Shown here: piece after piece, positions 36,018 to 45,122 of the stretch
Layout: every line of letters begins with the position of its first letter
Position numbering within the stretch: position 1 is the first letter of the stretch
DNA from: Mycobacterium gordonae
Lineage (GTDB): Bacteria; Actinomycetota; Actinomycetes; Mycobacteriales; Mycobacteriaceae
Reading direction: 5' to 3'
Length of the DNA: 64,000 nt
NCBI RefSeq assembly: GCF_001417955.2
Contig: NZ_LKTM01000168.1
Location: 1 to 64,000 of the forward strand
The notes under the pieces: generated by a model
Seen by the model: only the letters and a program-made list of their open reading frames with translations
What the model was told of the DNA's origin: nothing
The model's database searches: none
Position numbers and translations under genes: made by a program

Positions 36018-36896
36018 GTGTCCGAGATCCACGGCATCATCGCCTACCCCGTCACCCCGTTCTCGGCCGACACGTCGAGCATCGACAAAGACCGGCTTGC
36101 CGCGCTGGTCGACCGACTGGTGTCCTCCGGCGTGCATGCGATCGCCCCCCTCGGCAGCACCGGCGAATTGGCCTATCTCGACGAACCCGAGTTCGACGCC
36201 GTCGTCGACACCACGATGGCCACCGTCAACGGGCGGGTCCCGGTTGTGGTCGGGGTGTCAGATCTGACCACCGCCAACACGATTCGGCGCGCTCAGTACG
36301 CGCAACAGGCCGGCGCCGACGCGGTGATGGTGCTGCCCGTCTCCTACTGGAAGCTCACCGATCGCGAGGTCGCGCAGCACTACCGCAGCATCGGCGAGTC
36401 GATCGGGATCCCGATCATGGCGTACAACAACCCCGCCACCAGTGGTGTGGACATGAGCCCCGAGCTGTTGGTCACCCTGTTCGACAACATCGACAACGTC
36501 ACCATGGTCAAGGAGTCCACCGGTGACCTGACCCGGATGCGGCGCATCGCCGAACTCAGCGACGGCCAGTTGCCCTTCTACAACGGCAGCAATCCGCTGG
36601 TGCTCGACGCCCTGCGGGTGGGGGCGTCCGGATGGTGCACGGCCGCACCGAATCTGCGCCCCCAGCCGTGTATCGACCTGTACCACGCGATCCGGGCGGA
36701 CGACCTCGAGAAGGCGCAACTGCTCTACGACGACCTCAAACCGTTGTTGCAGTTCATCGTGGCGGGTGGGCTGCCCACCACCGTCAAGGCCGGTCTGGGT
36801 CTGCTGGGTTTCCCGGTCGGCGACCCACGCGCGCCGCTGCTGTCGCTCGACGAGCACTGGCGCGCCGAGTTACGGGACCTACTGGCCGGGCCGTGA
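36018..36896 (+). CDS. Dihydrodipicolinate synthase/N-acetylneuraminate lyase family protein
   Basis: A 292-residue class I (Schiff-base) lyase of the DapA superfamily. Visible are the GSTGE pyruvate-binding motif, the tyrosine in AYNNPATSG and the Schiff-base lysine in VTMVKESTGD. The GTG start follows the aldolase by 12 bases, so both are on one transcript. Being in a catabolic pair rather than near lysine genes, it is more likely a keto-acid aldolase or dehydratase than the biosynthetic DapA. Convergent with the P450 gene. Confidence 0.9.
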   Translation: MSEIHGIIAYPVTPFSADTSSIDKDRLAALVDRLVSSGVHAIAPLGSTGELAYLDEPEFDAVVDTTMATVNGRVPVVVGVSDLTTANTIRRAQYAQQAGADAVMVLPVSYWKLTDREVAQHYRSIGESIGIPIMAYNNPATSGVDMSPELLVTLFDNIDNVTMVKESTGDLTRMRRIAELSDGQLPFYNGSNPLVLDALRVGASGWCTAAPNLRPQPCIDLYHAIRADDLEKAQLLYDDLKPLLQFIVAGGLPTTVKAGLGLLGFPVGDPRAPLLSLDEHWRAELRDLLAGP

Positions 36897-36899
36897 GGT

Positions 36900-38114
36900 T
36901 CAGCCCAGGATCACTGGCACTTCGTCGAAGCGGTTCAGCAACGGAATCGGTTGCAGGCGCAGCTCTTCGGGCGCGACGGCCAGTGTGAGGCCGGGAAAGC
37001 GGTTGATGAGTTCGCCGATTATGATCCCGGTCTCCAGCCGTGCCAGATGTGAGCCCAGGCAGAAGTGGGTGCCCTTGCTGAACGCGAGGTGGTCGTTGGG
37101 ACTGCGGGTGATGTCGAAGCGGTCGGCGTCGGGGAACTGTGCGGGGTCGCGGTTGGCCGATGTCAACAGCGTCGTCACCATGGCCCCGCGCGGGATGGTG
37201 ACGCCGTGCAGGGTGATGTCCTCGCCGGCGAAGGTGGTGGCTTCGGTGCCGCCGACGGTGCCGGAGTAGCGAAGGATCTCCTCGACGGCACTGCCGATGA
37301 GTTCGGGCTGCTGCTGCAGCAGGCGAAGTTGGTCAGGGTGGGTGAGCAGCGCCGCGATGCCGTTGGTGATCACATTCGGGGTGGTCTGGTAGTCGCCGGT
37401 GATGAGCAGGAACACCATCGCGACGATCTCGTCGTCGGTCAGGCCGCCACCGTCTGCCCGGGCGTTGATCAACCCGGTGATGATGTCCGGGCCCGGGTCA
37501 GCCCGTCGTTGCTCGATCAGATCGCGCAGGTATGCGACGAAGCCCTGCATCTGCTCGCCGGCGCCGGCCGCGTTGTGGCTGAGCATCGCCTCGAACAACA
37601 ACTCGATGAAGCGGTAGAACGAGGACCGGTGTTCGCTTGAGACGCCGACCATTTCGCTGATAATCGTGGTCGGGACCGGCAGCGCGTACTGCCGGTGCAC
37701 CTCGAGGCGCTGGCCGGGCTCGAAGCCGTCGAGCAGTTCGCGGGCGACGGTGCGGATCCGGTCACCGAGCCCCTCGATCGCGCGCGGGGTGAACGGCCGG
37801 CTCACCAGTTTGCGCAGCCGCAGGTGTGACGGGTCGTCCTGATACACCATGGTGTCGGTGGTCAGCAGGCGGATCGCCTCGGGCACCACCGAGGTGTCCT
37901 CCGCGGCGCCGTCGAGCACGCGGCGGATCCGCGGGTCGGTGACCAGGTCCAGACAGTCCCGGTAGCGGGAGATGAAGTAGACGTCCTGCTCGGGCGGGCG
38001 CAGCGCCAACCGGCCTCGGTAGACCGGCGCCTCGCGGCGCATCCAGTCGTAGTAGCAATGCTGGTCCGCGTTGAACTCGGCTGTGCCTACCGTGATCGGA
38101 TGCTCGAGCTTCAC
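36900..38114 (-). CDS. Cytochrome P450
   Basis: A 404-residue soluble bacterial P450. The haem-binding loop FSKGTHFCLGSHLARLE has its Cys near residue 352. The I-helix region reads MVFLLITGDYQTTPN, where the usual acid-Thr pair after (A/G)G is D-Y-Q-T-T. The K-helix ExxR is in EEILRYSG. The GTG at 38114 overlaps the metallopeptidase stop as GTGA, deciding the start. Redox partners are not adjacent. Substrate unknown; possible links are the aldolase/lyase pair or the peptide unit 2.4 kb away. Confidence 0.92.
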   Translation of the reverse strand: MKLEHPITVGTAEFNADQHCYYDWMRREAPVYRGRLALRPPEQDVYFISRYRDCLDLVTDPRIRRVLDGAAEDTSVVPEAIRLLTTDTMVYQDDPSHLRLRKLVSRPFTPRAIEGLGDRIRTVARELLDGFEPGQRLEVHRQYALPVPTTIISEMVGVSSEHRSSFYRFIELLFEAMLSHNAAGAGEQMQGFVAYLRDLIEQRRADPGPDIITGLINARADGGGLTDDEIVAMVFLLITGDYQTTPNVITNGIAALLTHPDQLRLLQQQPELIGSAVEEILRYSGTVGGTEATTFAGEDITLHGVTIPRGAMVTTLLTSANRDPAQFPDADRFDITRSPNDHLAFSKGTHFCLGSHLARLETGIIIGELINRFPGLTLAVAPEELRLQPIPLLNRFDEVPVILG

Positions 38115-38992
38115 CCCAGATCGTTGGTGTTGAACGTGTCGCACTTATTGGGCTCGCCGGTCGAATATCCGGTGGTGAACCACTTCTGGCGCTGCGCGGA
38201 TGAGCCGTGCGTCCAGGATTCCGGGTTGACCCGCCCGTTCACCTGCCGCTGAATACGATCGTCACCCACCGACGCGGCCGCCGACAACGCGTCCTGAATG
38301 TCCTTGTCGGTCAACGGCTGCAGGAACGGCTGTCCGGTGCTGTCCTGCTTGACGGTGGACGCGTAGTGCGCCCACACCCCGGCATAACAGTCGGCCTGCA
38401 GCTCGGTGCGGACCCCGCTGCCGGTTGCGCCCTGCGCCCCGGACTGAGCGCGCCCGAGCACCCCCAGCAGGTTCTGCACATGGTGCCCGTACTCATGAGC
38501 CACCACATATTCTTCCGCGAAAGGCCCACCGCTGGAACCGAATTGAGTCACCAGGACCTGGAAGAAATCGGTGTCGAAGTAGGCCGTCTTGTCCACCGGG
38601 CAGTAGAACGGGCCGACGTCGCTGCTGGCCGGCCCGCAGCCGGTGCTGACCTGGCCGCTGAACAGTCGCAGGCGGGGGCGGGTGTATTTCGGCATCAACT
38701 GCTTCCACACCGCGTCCAGCGAGTTGCTGGTGGCCACCACGCGGCACTGCACGTATTTGTTGGCATCCGCGCCGGTCTTGCAGCGGCTGAGGTCGAAACC
38801 GGGAGCCACGTCCTCGCGCGAGTCGAGCGGCTGCTGGCTGATCACGCCGCCGGGGTCGACCCCGAGCAGCATGGCCACCACCACCAGCAGCAGGCCGCCG
38901 ATTCCACCGCCGATGGCCATCCGGCCCATCCCGCCGCCGCCCGAGGACGACGCGGAACTGGTGTCGATCTGCATACCCTCGTTGAAGGTCAT
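38111..38992 (-). CDS. Membrane-anchored neutral zinc metallopeptidase (YpfJ family)
   Basis: A 293-residue protein with a Gly/Ser-rich start, one membrane helix (GGIGGLLLVVVAMLLGV) and an extracytoplasmic zincin domain with HEYGHHVQNLLG (HExxH) and ADCYAGVWAHY. This matches the YpfJ-type family (PF04228) and, by length and position, Rv2575. It marks the right edge of the accessory island. The overlapping P450 gene downstream appears to be an addition to its transcript. Confidence 0.9.
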   Translation of the reverse strand: MTFNEGMQIDTSSASSSGGGGMGRMAIGGGIGGLLLVVVAMLLGVDPGGVISQQPLDSREDVAPGFDLSRCKTGADANKYVQCRVVATSNSLDAVWKQLMPKYTRPRLRLFSGQVSTGCGPASSDVGPFYCPVDKTAYFDTDFFQVLVTQFGSSGGPFAEEYVVAHEYGHHVQNLLGVLGRAQSGAQGATGSGVRTELQADCYAGVWAHYASTVKQDSTGQPFLQPLTDKDIQDALSAAASVGDDRIQRQVNGRVNPESWTHGSSAQRQKWFTTGYSTGEPNKCDTFNTNDLG

Positions 38993-39034
38993 CGGTCGCT
39001 CCCGGAATTAGAGTTTGAGCCGCGCCGACACAGC

Positions 39035-39538
39035 CTATCGCTGCTGCGCGGCGGCGAATCGGGTGTCGGTGTAAGTACGCAGATTCCGCAGGAACCGGCG
39101 CAGCGCCAGGTTGAGCAGCGGACCGAACACGGCCATGCCCGGTCCGGCGCCTCGGGCGGGCTTTTGGGCCATCGTCCAGGTGAGCCGGCAGCCGCCGGGT
39201 ATCACCTCGACCCGATAGTCCTCGGCGAACGCCGCGACCGCTTTGGTGGAGCACTCGTTGAACCGGAATGCCATGTGCGTGAACGGTTCCCAGGCGATGA
39301 ACTCTTCGTCCCCGACGATGCCGCCGCGCATCTCCACGACGCGGGTGGTGCCGACGCCGCGCGGCTCCGGACTGGTCCAGGTGACCTTGGTGATCACCTT
39401 CGCCCAGCGCGGCCAGGACTCGGCGTCGCCCAGCACCTCGAACAACTGCTCGGGCGTGATAGCCAGATCGACACTGTTGCGGAAGCGGTAGGGCGCCGTC
39501 TCGATGAAGCTCAGCTCGACGCGTTCGCACGGGTGCAT
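39035..39538 (-). CDS. SRPBCC/polyketide cyclase-like lipid-binding domain protein
   Basis: A 167-residue START-like (SRPBCC) protein. The recognisable pattern is ITPEQLFEVLGDAESWPRWA followed by MRGGIVGDEEFIAWEP and a long C-terminal helix. Proteins of this fold bind hydrophobic ligands. No catalytic residues can be assigned. It corresponds to Rv2574 by length and position, and the ketopantoate reductase-like gene precedes it on the same strand, ten bases away. Confidence 0.85.
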   Translation of the reverse strand: MHPCERVELSFIETAPYRFRNSVDLAITPEQLFEVLGDAESWPRWAKVITKVTWTSPEPRGVGTTRVVEMRGGIVGDEEFIAWEPFTHMAFRFNECSTKAVAAFAEDYRVEVIPGGCRLTWTMAQKPARGAGPGMAVFGPLLNLALRRFLRNLRTYTDTRFAAAQQR

Positions 39539-39548
39539 GCCTGCAAAC

Positions 39549-40436
39549 CTAACCCGGCCCGTCGCTGGCGGCAGCGAGCAGCGGCACCAGCACGTCGCTG
39601 ATCGGAGTGGGCAGCCCGTGCGCGCGGGCTTTGCGGACGATGACGCCGTTACGCAGGTCCCACTCCATCCGGCGGTGCGCCTCCCGGTCGGCCAGGATCG
39701 AGGTGCCCATGTCTTCGGGCACCACCCGAAAGGATTCGACGAGCTGGTCCACCACCGCGTCGTCCAGTTGGGCGCCCTCGGCGCGCGCTACCGCCACACA
39801 CTCGGCCATATACCGGCGGCCCAGTTCGGCCACGTCGTCCCGGCGGAACATCCCGGAGCGGCGGCCGGACAACGCCATCAGTCCGGCCAGCGCATTGAGC
39901 AGCAGCTTGCGCCAGTTCACGGTGACGAAGTCGGGGTTGCATTCCACCTGGCAGCCCGCGTCGCGCAGCAGGTCGGCGAACGATTCGGCCGCCCGCCCGG
40001 TGGGCACCACCAGCGCCGCTTCACCGCGCAACCGCACCCAACCGTCCGGCTGGGTCTCGGCAGAGAACCAGACGCTGCCCGGTATCACGTGCGGAGACGG
40101 CGAGAGCGGGGCGACCTGTTCGACCTGTTCGACGCCGTTCTGCAGGACGGCGACGACGGTGTTCTCGTCGCACAACCGGGCCAGCCAGCCGGCCGCCGCC
40201 TCGTTCTGGGTGGCTTTGACCGCCAGGATCAGCACGTCCACCGGACCGCTGACGGCGTCCGGATCGGTGTGCACCGGGCCCGGCACCACGATCGGTTCGG
40301 CATCGTCCGGGCGCAGTTCGATGCCGTCCCGCGGTCGGTGGCCGCAGAGCAACACCCGGTGCCCCGCCGCATGTAATAGAGCCGCGACGGTCGTGCCGAC
40401 GGCGCCGGGGCCCACGAGTGCGATATCGGTTGCGAT
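39549..40436 (-). CDS. Ketopantoate reductase (ApbA/PanE)-like protein, start codon uncertain
   Basis: An NADP-dependent oxidoreductase of about 295 residues. The Rossmann motif is [17 protein letters not shown], then [10 protein letters not shown] and the central NGVEQ. The C-terminal domain has [12 protein letters not shown] and [20 protein letters not shown], typical of PanE, which reduces ketopantoate for pantothenate synthesis. At the place where the M. tuberculosis homologue (Rv2573) begins with ATG, this sequence has ATC (40436-40434). No in-frame ATG, GTG or TTG lies near without cutting the first strand. Either ATC initiates, a far upstream start is used, or there is a base error. 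Confidence 0.78.
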   Translation of the reverse strand: MATDIALVGPGAVGTTVAALLHAAGHRVLLCGHRPRDGIELRPDDAEPIVVPGPVHTDPDAVSGPVDVLILAVKATQNEAAAGWLARLCDENTVVAVLQNGVEQVEQVAPLSPSPHVIPGSVWFSAETQPDGWVRLRGEAALVVPTGRAAESFADLLRDAGCQVECNPDFVTVNWRKLLLNALAGLMALSGRRSGMFRRDDVAELGRRYMAECVAVARAEGAQLDDAVVDQLVESFRVVPEDMGTSILADREAHRRMEWDLRNGVIVRKARAHGLPTPISDVLVPLLAAASDGPG

Positions 40437-40480
40437 GCAGCCAAAAGTACCGGCAGGATCGGGCAAATCAACCGGCCCTC

Positions 40481-40486
40481 TAGACT
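40481..40486 (+). promoter_or_regulatory. -10 element of aspS
   Basis: TAGACT fits the mycobacterial housekeeping -10 pattern TANNNT. It lies 35 bases before the aspS GTG, leaving room for the leader with the AAAGGAG ribosome site. Confidence 0.45.
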
Positions 40487-40521
40487 GGGCAGTCAATCTC
40501 ACCCGGTGTAAAGGAGTATTT

Positions 40522-42297
40522 GTGCTGCGCAGCCACGCCGCGGGATCGCTTCGGGACGGCGATGCCGGGCAGCAGGTGACCCTGGCCGGGTGGGTGGCCC
40601 GCCGCCGCGACCACGGCGGCGTCATCTTCATCGATCTCCGCGACGCGTCCGGCGTCGCGCAGGTGGTGTTCCGTGAAACCCAGGTGCTGGCTCAGGCGCA
40701 CCGGCTGCGCTCGGAGTTCTGCGTCGCGGTCACCGGTGTCGTCGAGATCCGGCCGGAGGGCAACGCGAACCCCGACATCGCCACCGGCGACATCGAGGTC
40801 AACGCCACCTCGCTGACCGTGCTGGGCGAATCGGCGCCGCTGCCGTTCCAGCTCGACGAGCCCGCGGGGGAGGAGCTGCGGCTGAAGTACCGCTACCTGG
40901 ACCTGCGCCGCGAGGGCCCGGCCGCCGCAATTCGCTTGCGTTCCAAGGTCAACGCCGCAGCCCGCGAGGTGCTGGGGCGCCACGACTTCGTGGAGGTCGA
41001 GACGCCGACGATCACCCGGTCGACGCCGGAAGGTGCACGCGACTTCCTGGTACCGGCGCGACTGCATCCCGGGATGTTCTACGCGCTGCCGCAGAGCCCG
41101 CAGTTGTTCAAGCAGCTGCTGATGGTGGCCGGGATGGAGCGCTACTACCAGATCGCGCGCTGCTACCGCGACGAAGACTTCCGCGCCGATCGCCAGCCCG
41201 AATTCACTCAGCTCGACATGGAGCTGAGCTTCGTCGACGTCGAGGACGTCATCGCGGTCTCCGAGGAGATCCTGACGGCACTCTGGGCGCTGATCGGCTA
41301 CCAGATTCCGACGCCGATTCCGCGGATGACGTATGCCGATGCGATGCGCCGGTTCGGCTCTGACAAGCCCGACCTGCGGTTCGGCCTGGAGTTGGTCGAG
41401 TGCGCGGAGTTCTTCAAGGACACCACGTTCCGGGTGTTCCAGGCGCCCTACGTCGGCGCGGTGGTGATGCCGGGCGGGGCTTCTCAGCCGCGCCGCACGC
41501 TCGACGGCTGGCAGGAGTGGGCCAAGCAGCGCGGCCACCGGGGCCTGGCTTACGTGCTCGTCGGCGAGGACGGAACGCTGGGTGGGCCAGTGGCCAAGAA
41601 CCTGTCGGACGCCGAACGCGACGGCCTGGCCGCCCACGTCGGCGCCAACCCCGGCGACTGCATTTTCTTCTCGGCCGGGCCGGTGAAAACGTCTCGGGCG
41701 CTGTTGGGCGCGGCGCGCATTGAGATCGCGCACCGGCTGGGCCTGATCGACCCGGACGCGTGGGAGTTCGTGTGGATCGTCGACCCGCCGCTGTTCGAGC
41801 CTGCCGAGGACGCCACGGCGTCGGGCGACGTCGCGGTGGGCGCGGGAGCGTGGACGGCGGTGCACCACGCGTTCACCTCACCCAAGCGCGAACACGAGGG
41901 CAGCATCGAATCCGACCCAGGCGCCGTGCTGGCCGATGCCTACGACATCGTCTGCAATGGCAACGAGATCGGCGGCGGTTCGATCCGTATCCACCGTCGC
42001 GACATTCAGGAGCGGGTGTTCGCGGTGATGGGTCTGGACCAGGCCGAGGCCGAGGAGAAGTTTGGATTCCTGTTGGAGGCGTTCACCTTTGGCGCCCCGC
42101 CGCACGGTGGGATCGCCTTCGGCTGGGACCGGATCAACGCGCTGCTGTCCCGCGTCGACTCGATTCGCGAGGTGATCGCGTTCCCCAAGACCGGCGGGGG
42201 AGTCGACCCGCTGACCGACGCGCCGGCGCCGATCACCGCTCAGCAGCGCAAGGAGTCGGGAATAGATTTCAAACCCAAGCAGCTTGACCAATCATGA
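40522..42297 (+). CDS. aspS: Aspartyl-tRNA synthetase
   Basis: A 591-residue class IIb synthetase. It has an N-terminal OB anticodon-binding domain ([20 protein letters not shown]), then [13 protein letters not shown], motif 2 [20 protein letters not shown], a bacterial insertion domain and motif 3 [10 protein letters not shown]. The GTG at 40522 follows AAAGGAG. Mycobacterial AspRS is generally non-discriminating and also charges tRNA-Asn, corrected by GatCAB; this is family knowledge. It overlaps the next gene by ATGA. Confidence 0.97.
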   Translation: MLRSHAAGSLRDGDAGQQVTLAGWVARRRDHGGVIFIDLRDASGVAQVVFRETQVLAQAHRLRSEFCVAVTGVVEIRPEGNANPDIATGDIEVNATSLTVLGESAPLPFQLDEPAGEELRLKYRYLDLRREGPAAAIRLRSKVNAAAREVLGRHDFVEVETPTITRSTPEGARDFLVPARLHPGMFYALPQSPQLFKQLLMVAGMERYYQIARCYRDEDFRADRQPEFTQLDMELSFVDVEDVIAVSEEILTALWALIGYQIPTPIPRMTYADAMRRFGSDKPDLRFGLELVECAEFFKDTTFRVFQAPYVGAVVMPGGASQPRRTLDGWQEWAKQRGHRGLAYVLVGEDGTLGGPVAKNLSDAERDGLAAHVGANPGDCIFFSAGPVKTSRALLGAARIEIAHRLGLIDPDAWEFVWIVDPPLFEPAEDATASGDVAVGAGAWTAVHHAFTSPKREHEGSIESDPGAVLADAYDIVCNGNEIGGGSIRIHRRDIQERVFAVMGLDQAEAEEKFGFLLEAFTFGAPPHGGIAFGWDRINALLSRVDSIREVIAFPKTGGGVDPLTDAPAPITAQQRKESGIDFKPKQLDQS

Positions 42298-42722
42298 CGA
42301 CCCCGGACACCGAATCCATCAAAGCGTTCAACAACGGCATCGTCGATGAGTTCCGTTCCAACGGAGGCAAAGTCGGCGGCCAGTTCGCCAATGCCGACCT
42401 GCTGCTGCTGACCACCACCGGCGCCAGGTCGGGTCAGCCGCGCATTGCGCCGCTGGCCTATTTCGGCGTTGACGGTCGGCTGATCATCATCGGGTCGTTC
42501 GCCGGCGCGCCGATAGACCCGGCGCGGGTGCACAACCTGCGCGCTCAGCCCCGGGCACACGTCGAGGTCGGCACCGAGGCGTTCGAGGTCACCGCACACG
42601 AGTTGGACCGCGCCGAGCGCGACGCGATCTTCGAGCAGATCACCGCGGCGGCACCGGGCTTCGCCGAGTATCAGGCGAAGACCGACCGGGTCATTCCGCT
42701 GTTCGAACTGCGCCGCGACTGA
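42294..42722 (+). CDS. F420-dependent nitroreductase (Ddn/DUF385) family protein
   Basis: A 142-residue split beta-barrel protein of the deazaflavin F420-binding group. The signature is [20 protein letters not shown], then [13 protein letters not shown] and the C-terminal [17 protein letters not shown]. Family members reduce quinones or nitro compounds using F420H2. The ATG overlaps the aspS stop, so it is co-translated with it. Physiological substrate unknown. Confidence 0.9.
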   Translation: MTTPDTESIKAFNNGIVDEFRSNGGKVGGQFANADLLLLTTTGARSGQPRIAPLAYFGVDGRLIIIGSFAGAPIDPARVHNLRAQPRAHVEVGTEAFEVTAHELDRAERDAIFEQITAAAPGFAEYQAKTDRVIPLFELRRD

Positions 42723-42864
42723 TTCGCCATCGCCGTCATCTCAGCGGCGAACTCTCGGCAGCTCTGGGCCCCAGCCAAGTCACCCGACGATGCAGTAGTG
42801 GCGGCCCGTTCTCCGTTCTCGCGCGGCACGCATCGCAGGTTATTCCGTGGTGGGGTAAGCAGGC

Positions 42865-43920
42865 GTGGTGAAGACTTCGCTGCTGGCCGGGATGGCCGGT
42901 GAGGGCACGGCGGCCGTCCAGCGATTGCGCACCGCGTTGTGGCCGATCGCCCAGACATCGGTCGTCGCCGCGCTGGCCTGGTACCTGACCCATGACCTGC
43001 TGCATCACCAGCAACCGTTCTTCGCGCCGATCTCGGCGGTGGTGTGCATGTCGGCGAGCAATGTACTTCGTGCGCGGCGCGCCACCCAGATGATGGTCGG
43101 GGTCGCGCTGGGCATCGCCGTGGGCGGCGGTACGGAAGGTTTCGTCGGCGCCGGACCGGTCGGGATCGGGGTGGCGGTAATGATCGCGCTGTCGGTCGCG
43201 GTGCTCGTCGGTCGCGGCGCCATCGGGCAGGGCTTGATGTTCGTCAACCAGACCGCCGTCTCGGCGATCCTGGTCCTGGTGTTCTCTCACACCGGCATCG
43301 TGGTGACCGAGCGCCTCTTCGATTCGCTGATCGGGGGCGGGCTGGCGCTGGTATTCGCTCTCGTGCTGTTCCCCGCCGACCCGGAAAAGCTCCTCAGTGA
43401 CGCGCGCGCGGGTGTCCTCGCGGCGGCGCACGAGACGCTGGTGCGGACGGCCGGCATCCTGAATGATTCCGGCACTCGCCATCCCGACTGGCCCACATCC
43501 GTTTCCGACCACCTCCATCAGGAGGTCGGCGCCCTGATCGAGGCGCGATCCACGGCGGAAGTCGCCGCGCGTCGTGCGCCGCGCCGGTGGGCCGCACGCG
43601 GCGCGATTCGGGATATCGACGCTCAGTCCGCGCAGCTGGGCTTGTTCGCCAGTTCCGTGCTGCACCTGGCCCGCTCGGTTAATCGTCCGCTGGGCCGGGC
43701 GGCAGCGCCGGCCCTGCAGGCAGCGATCGCCGACCTGACTGTGGCGACCGGGCTCGCCGATGTCGACTACGCGGCCGCGTCCGCCCACCTTGCCGCCGCG
43801 CGCCGCCACGCCGCGGAACTGCAGTCCGGTGCCCGCGACCGAAACGAGGTGGTGGTCGCCGACGTGGTCTCGGGCTGCGCCGACGACCTACAGCAGGTGA
43901 TCGAGCGGCCGTCAGGATGA
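42865..43920 (+). CDS. FUSC/aromatic acid exporter-like membrane protein
   Basis: A 351-residue protein. The N-terminal half has about six membrane helices (from AQTSVVAALAWYL to GGGLALVFALVLF) with FFAPISAVVCMSASN and RRATQMMVGVALGIAVG, the FUSC/ArAE-type signature. The C-terminal half is soluble and helical. Such proteins export aromatic acids or other metabolites. It corresponds to Rv2571c by size and place. It overlaps the convergent MmcQ/YjbR gene by nine bases. The preceding 142-base gap shows nothing distinctive. Confidence 0.83.
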   Translation: MVKTSLLAGMAGEGTAAVQRLRTALWPIAQTSVVAALAWYLTHDLLHHQQPFFAPISAVVCMSASNVLRARRATQMMVGVALGIAVGGGTEGFVGAGPVGIGVAVMIALSVAVLVGRGAIGQGLMFVNQTAVSAILVLVFSHTGIVVTERLFDSLIGGGLALVFALVLFPADPEKLLSDARAGVLAAAHETLVRTAGILNDSGTRHPDWPTSVSDHLHQEVGALIEARSTAEVAARRAPRRWAARGAIRDIDAQSAQLGLFASSVLHLARSVNRPLGRAAAPALQAAIADLTVATGLADVDYAAASAHLAAARRHAAELQSGARDRNEVVVADVVSGCADDLQQVIERPSG

Positions 43921-44301
43921 CTTGGCCAGGAACTCCTTGACGAGCTGCTTCGGTGCCTGCGTCAGCCACGCTTCGGTGATCAACTCCCGCAGGTCGGCGA
44001 CCCCGATCTCACCCAGTTTGACCAGTACGGCCGGGTAGCCGTTGAAGTGCGGGGTGGTGAAGTACACGTTGGGCTCGTCAGCGACCAGCGCGAACTTCAC
44101 CCCCTCGTCCGGCACCCGCACGCCGAGGATGTCACCCGGGGGTGGCTGCACCCCGTCGCGGGTCAGCGCCTCGATGTCGGATTTCCGCAGCGGTCGCTCC
44201 CACGCCAGCAATTTCTTGCCCACCCGCCAGTCGCGCGGTGACTGCTCGGTGGTCAGCGGCAGCTCACCGACGATGCGGGCCACGTCATCCCAAGTGGCCA
44301 C
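43912..44301 (-). CDS. MmcQ/YjbR family protein
   Basis: A 129-residue protein with a double-wing DNA-binding-like fold. It shows the family pattern of an N-terminal helix (WDDVARIVGELP), LLAWERP, VKFALVADEP, YFTTPHFNGYPAVLV and a C-terminal helix. Function unknown. It equals Rv2570 in length and neighbours. Convergent overlap with the FUSC-like gene. Confidence 0.85.
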   Translation of the reverse strand: MATWDDVARIVGELPLTTEQSPRDWRVGKKLLAWERPLRKSDIEALTRDGVQPPPGDILGVRVPDEGVKFALVADEPNVYFTTPHFNGYPAVLVKLGEIGVADLRELITEAWLTQAPKQLVKEFLAKSS

Positions 44302-44363
44302 GTTTCGATTGTGCGCTCCAAACGCCCAGTTCGGCGCGTTATCCGAAATTGCCCGCGCGCTGC

Positions 44364-45110
44364 TCAGATCTGTTCAGCGCCGCCGTCGACGAACAGTTCG
44401 GCGCCGGTCATGAAGCTGCTTTGATCAGAGGCAAGGAAGAGAACCGCGGATGCGATCTCGTCGGGCCGGCCGAGACGGCCCATCGGAACCTTTGCCGCCT
44501 CACCATCCAGTAATTCCTGTTCCTGGCCGGCGGGCGCCAGGCCTTTCAGGCCCGGCGTCTCGACCGGTCCAGGGACGATCGTGTTGACCCGGATACCGCG
44601 CCCCACCAGCTCGGCGGCCCAGGTCCGGCCGAACGAACGGATCGCCGCTTTGGTGGCCGCGTACACGGTGAACGCGGGCGTCCCGTTGTAGGCGGCCGTG
44701 GAACCCGTCAGGATGATCGACGACCCCCGGTTGAGAAGCGGCAGCATGGTCTGCACGGTAAACAACGTGCCGCCCACGTTCGTCATGAATGTGCCGCTGA
44801 ACTGTTCGAGAGTGATGTCGCCCAATGGCGCGAACTCTCCGCCACCGGCATTCGCGAAAAGCACGTCAAGCCCCTTGCCGCGCGACTCGATCGCCGCGGC
44901 CACGGTTGCCAGGTCGTCGGCGTTCGACACATCGGCGCGGATACCGGTCGCATCCTCGCCGATGGAGGCCACCGCGGCGTCGATCGTCTGTTGGTTACGG
45001 CCGGTCAGAAAGACGTGAGCGCCCTCGGCGGCCAGCCGCTGCGCGGCCGCCAGACCGATGCCCGAGTTACCGCCGGTGACGAGTGCCGTCTTGCCGCTCA
45101 GTTGACTCAT
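44364..45110 (-). CDS. Short-chain dehydrogenase/reductase
   Basis: A 248-residue classical SDR. The cofactor motif is TGGNSGIG, the structural NAG is FANAGGG, the catalytic Ser is in ILTGSTAAYNG and the Tyr/Lys pair in YAATKAA. The RNQQ after strand 2 suggests NADP rather than NAD. No linked pathway genes. Its stop-side neighbour MmcQ/YjbR and start-side lipase-like gene are on the same strand, 62 and 12 bases away. Substrate unknown. Confidence 0.9.
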   Translation of the reverse strand: MSQLSGKTALVTGGNSGIGLAAAQRLAAEGAHVFLTGRNQQTIDAAVASIGEDATGIRADVSNADDLATVAAAIESRGKGLDVLFANAGGGEFAPLGDITLEQFSGTFMTNVGGTLFTVQTMLPLLNRGSSIILTGSTAAYNGTPAFTVYAATKAAIRSFGRTWAAELVGRGIRVNTIVPGPVETPGLKGLAPAGQEQELLDGEAAKVPMGRLGRPDEIASAVLFLASDQSSFMTGAELFVDGGAEQI

Positions 45111-45122
45111 CGCGTTAGTCCC

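Noticed and set aside
36900..38114. P450 as the cross-linking enzyme of the 26-residue peptides
   Set aside because: It is 2.4 kb away, beyond the regulator and the aldolase/lyase pair, and translationally coupled to the metallopeptidase. Kept only as a possibility within the island finding.
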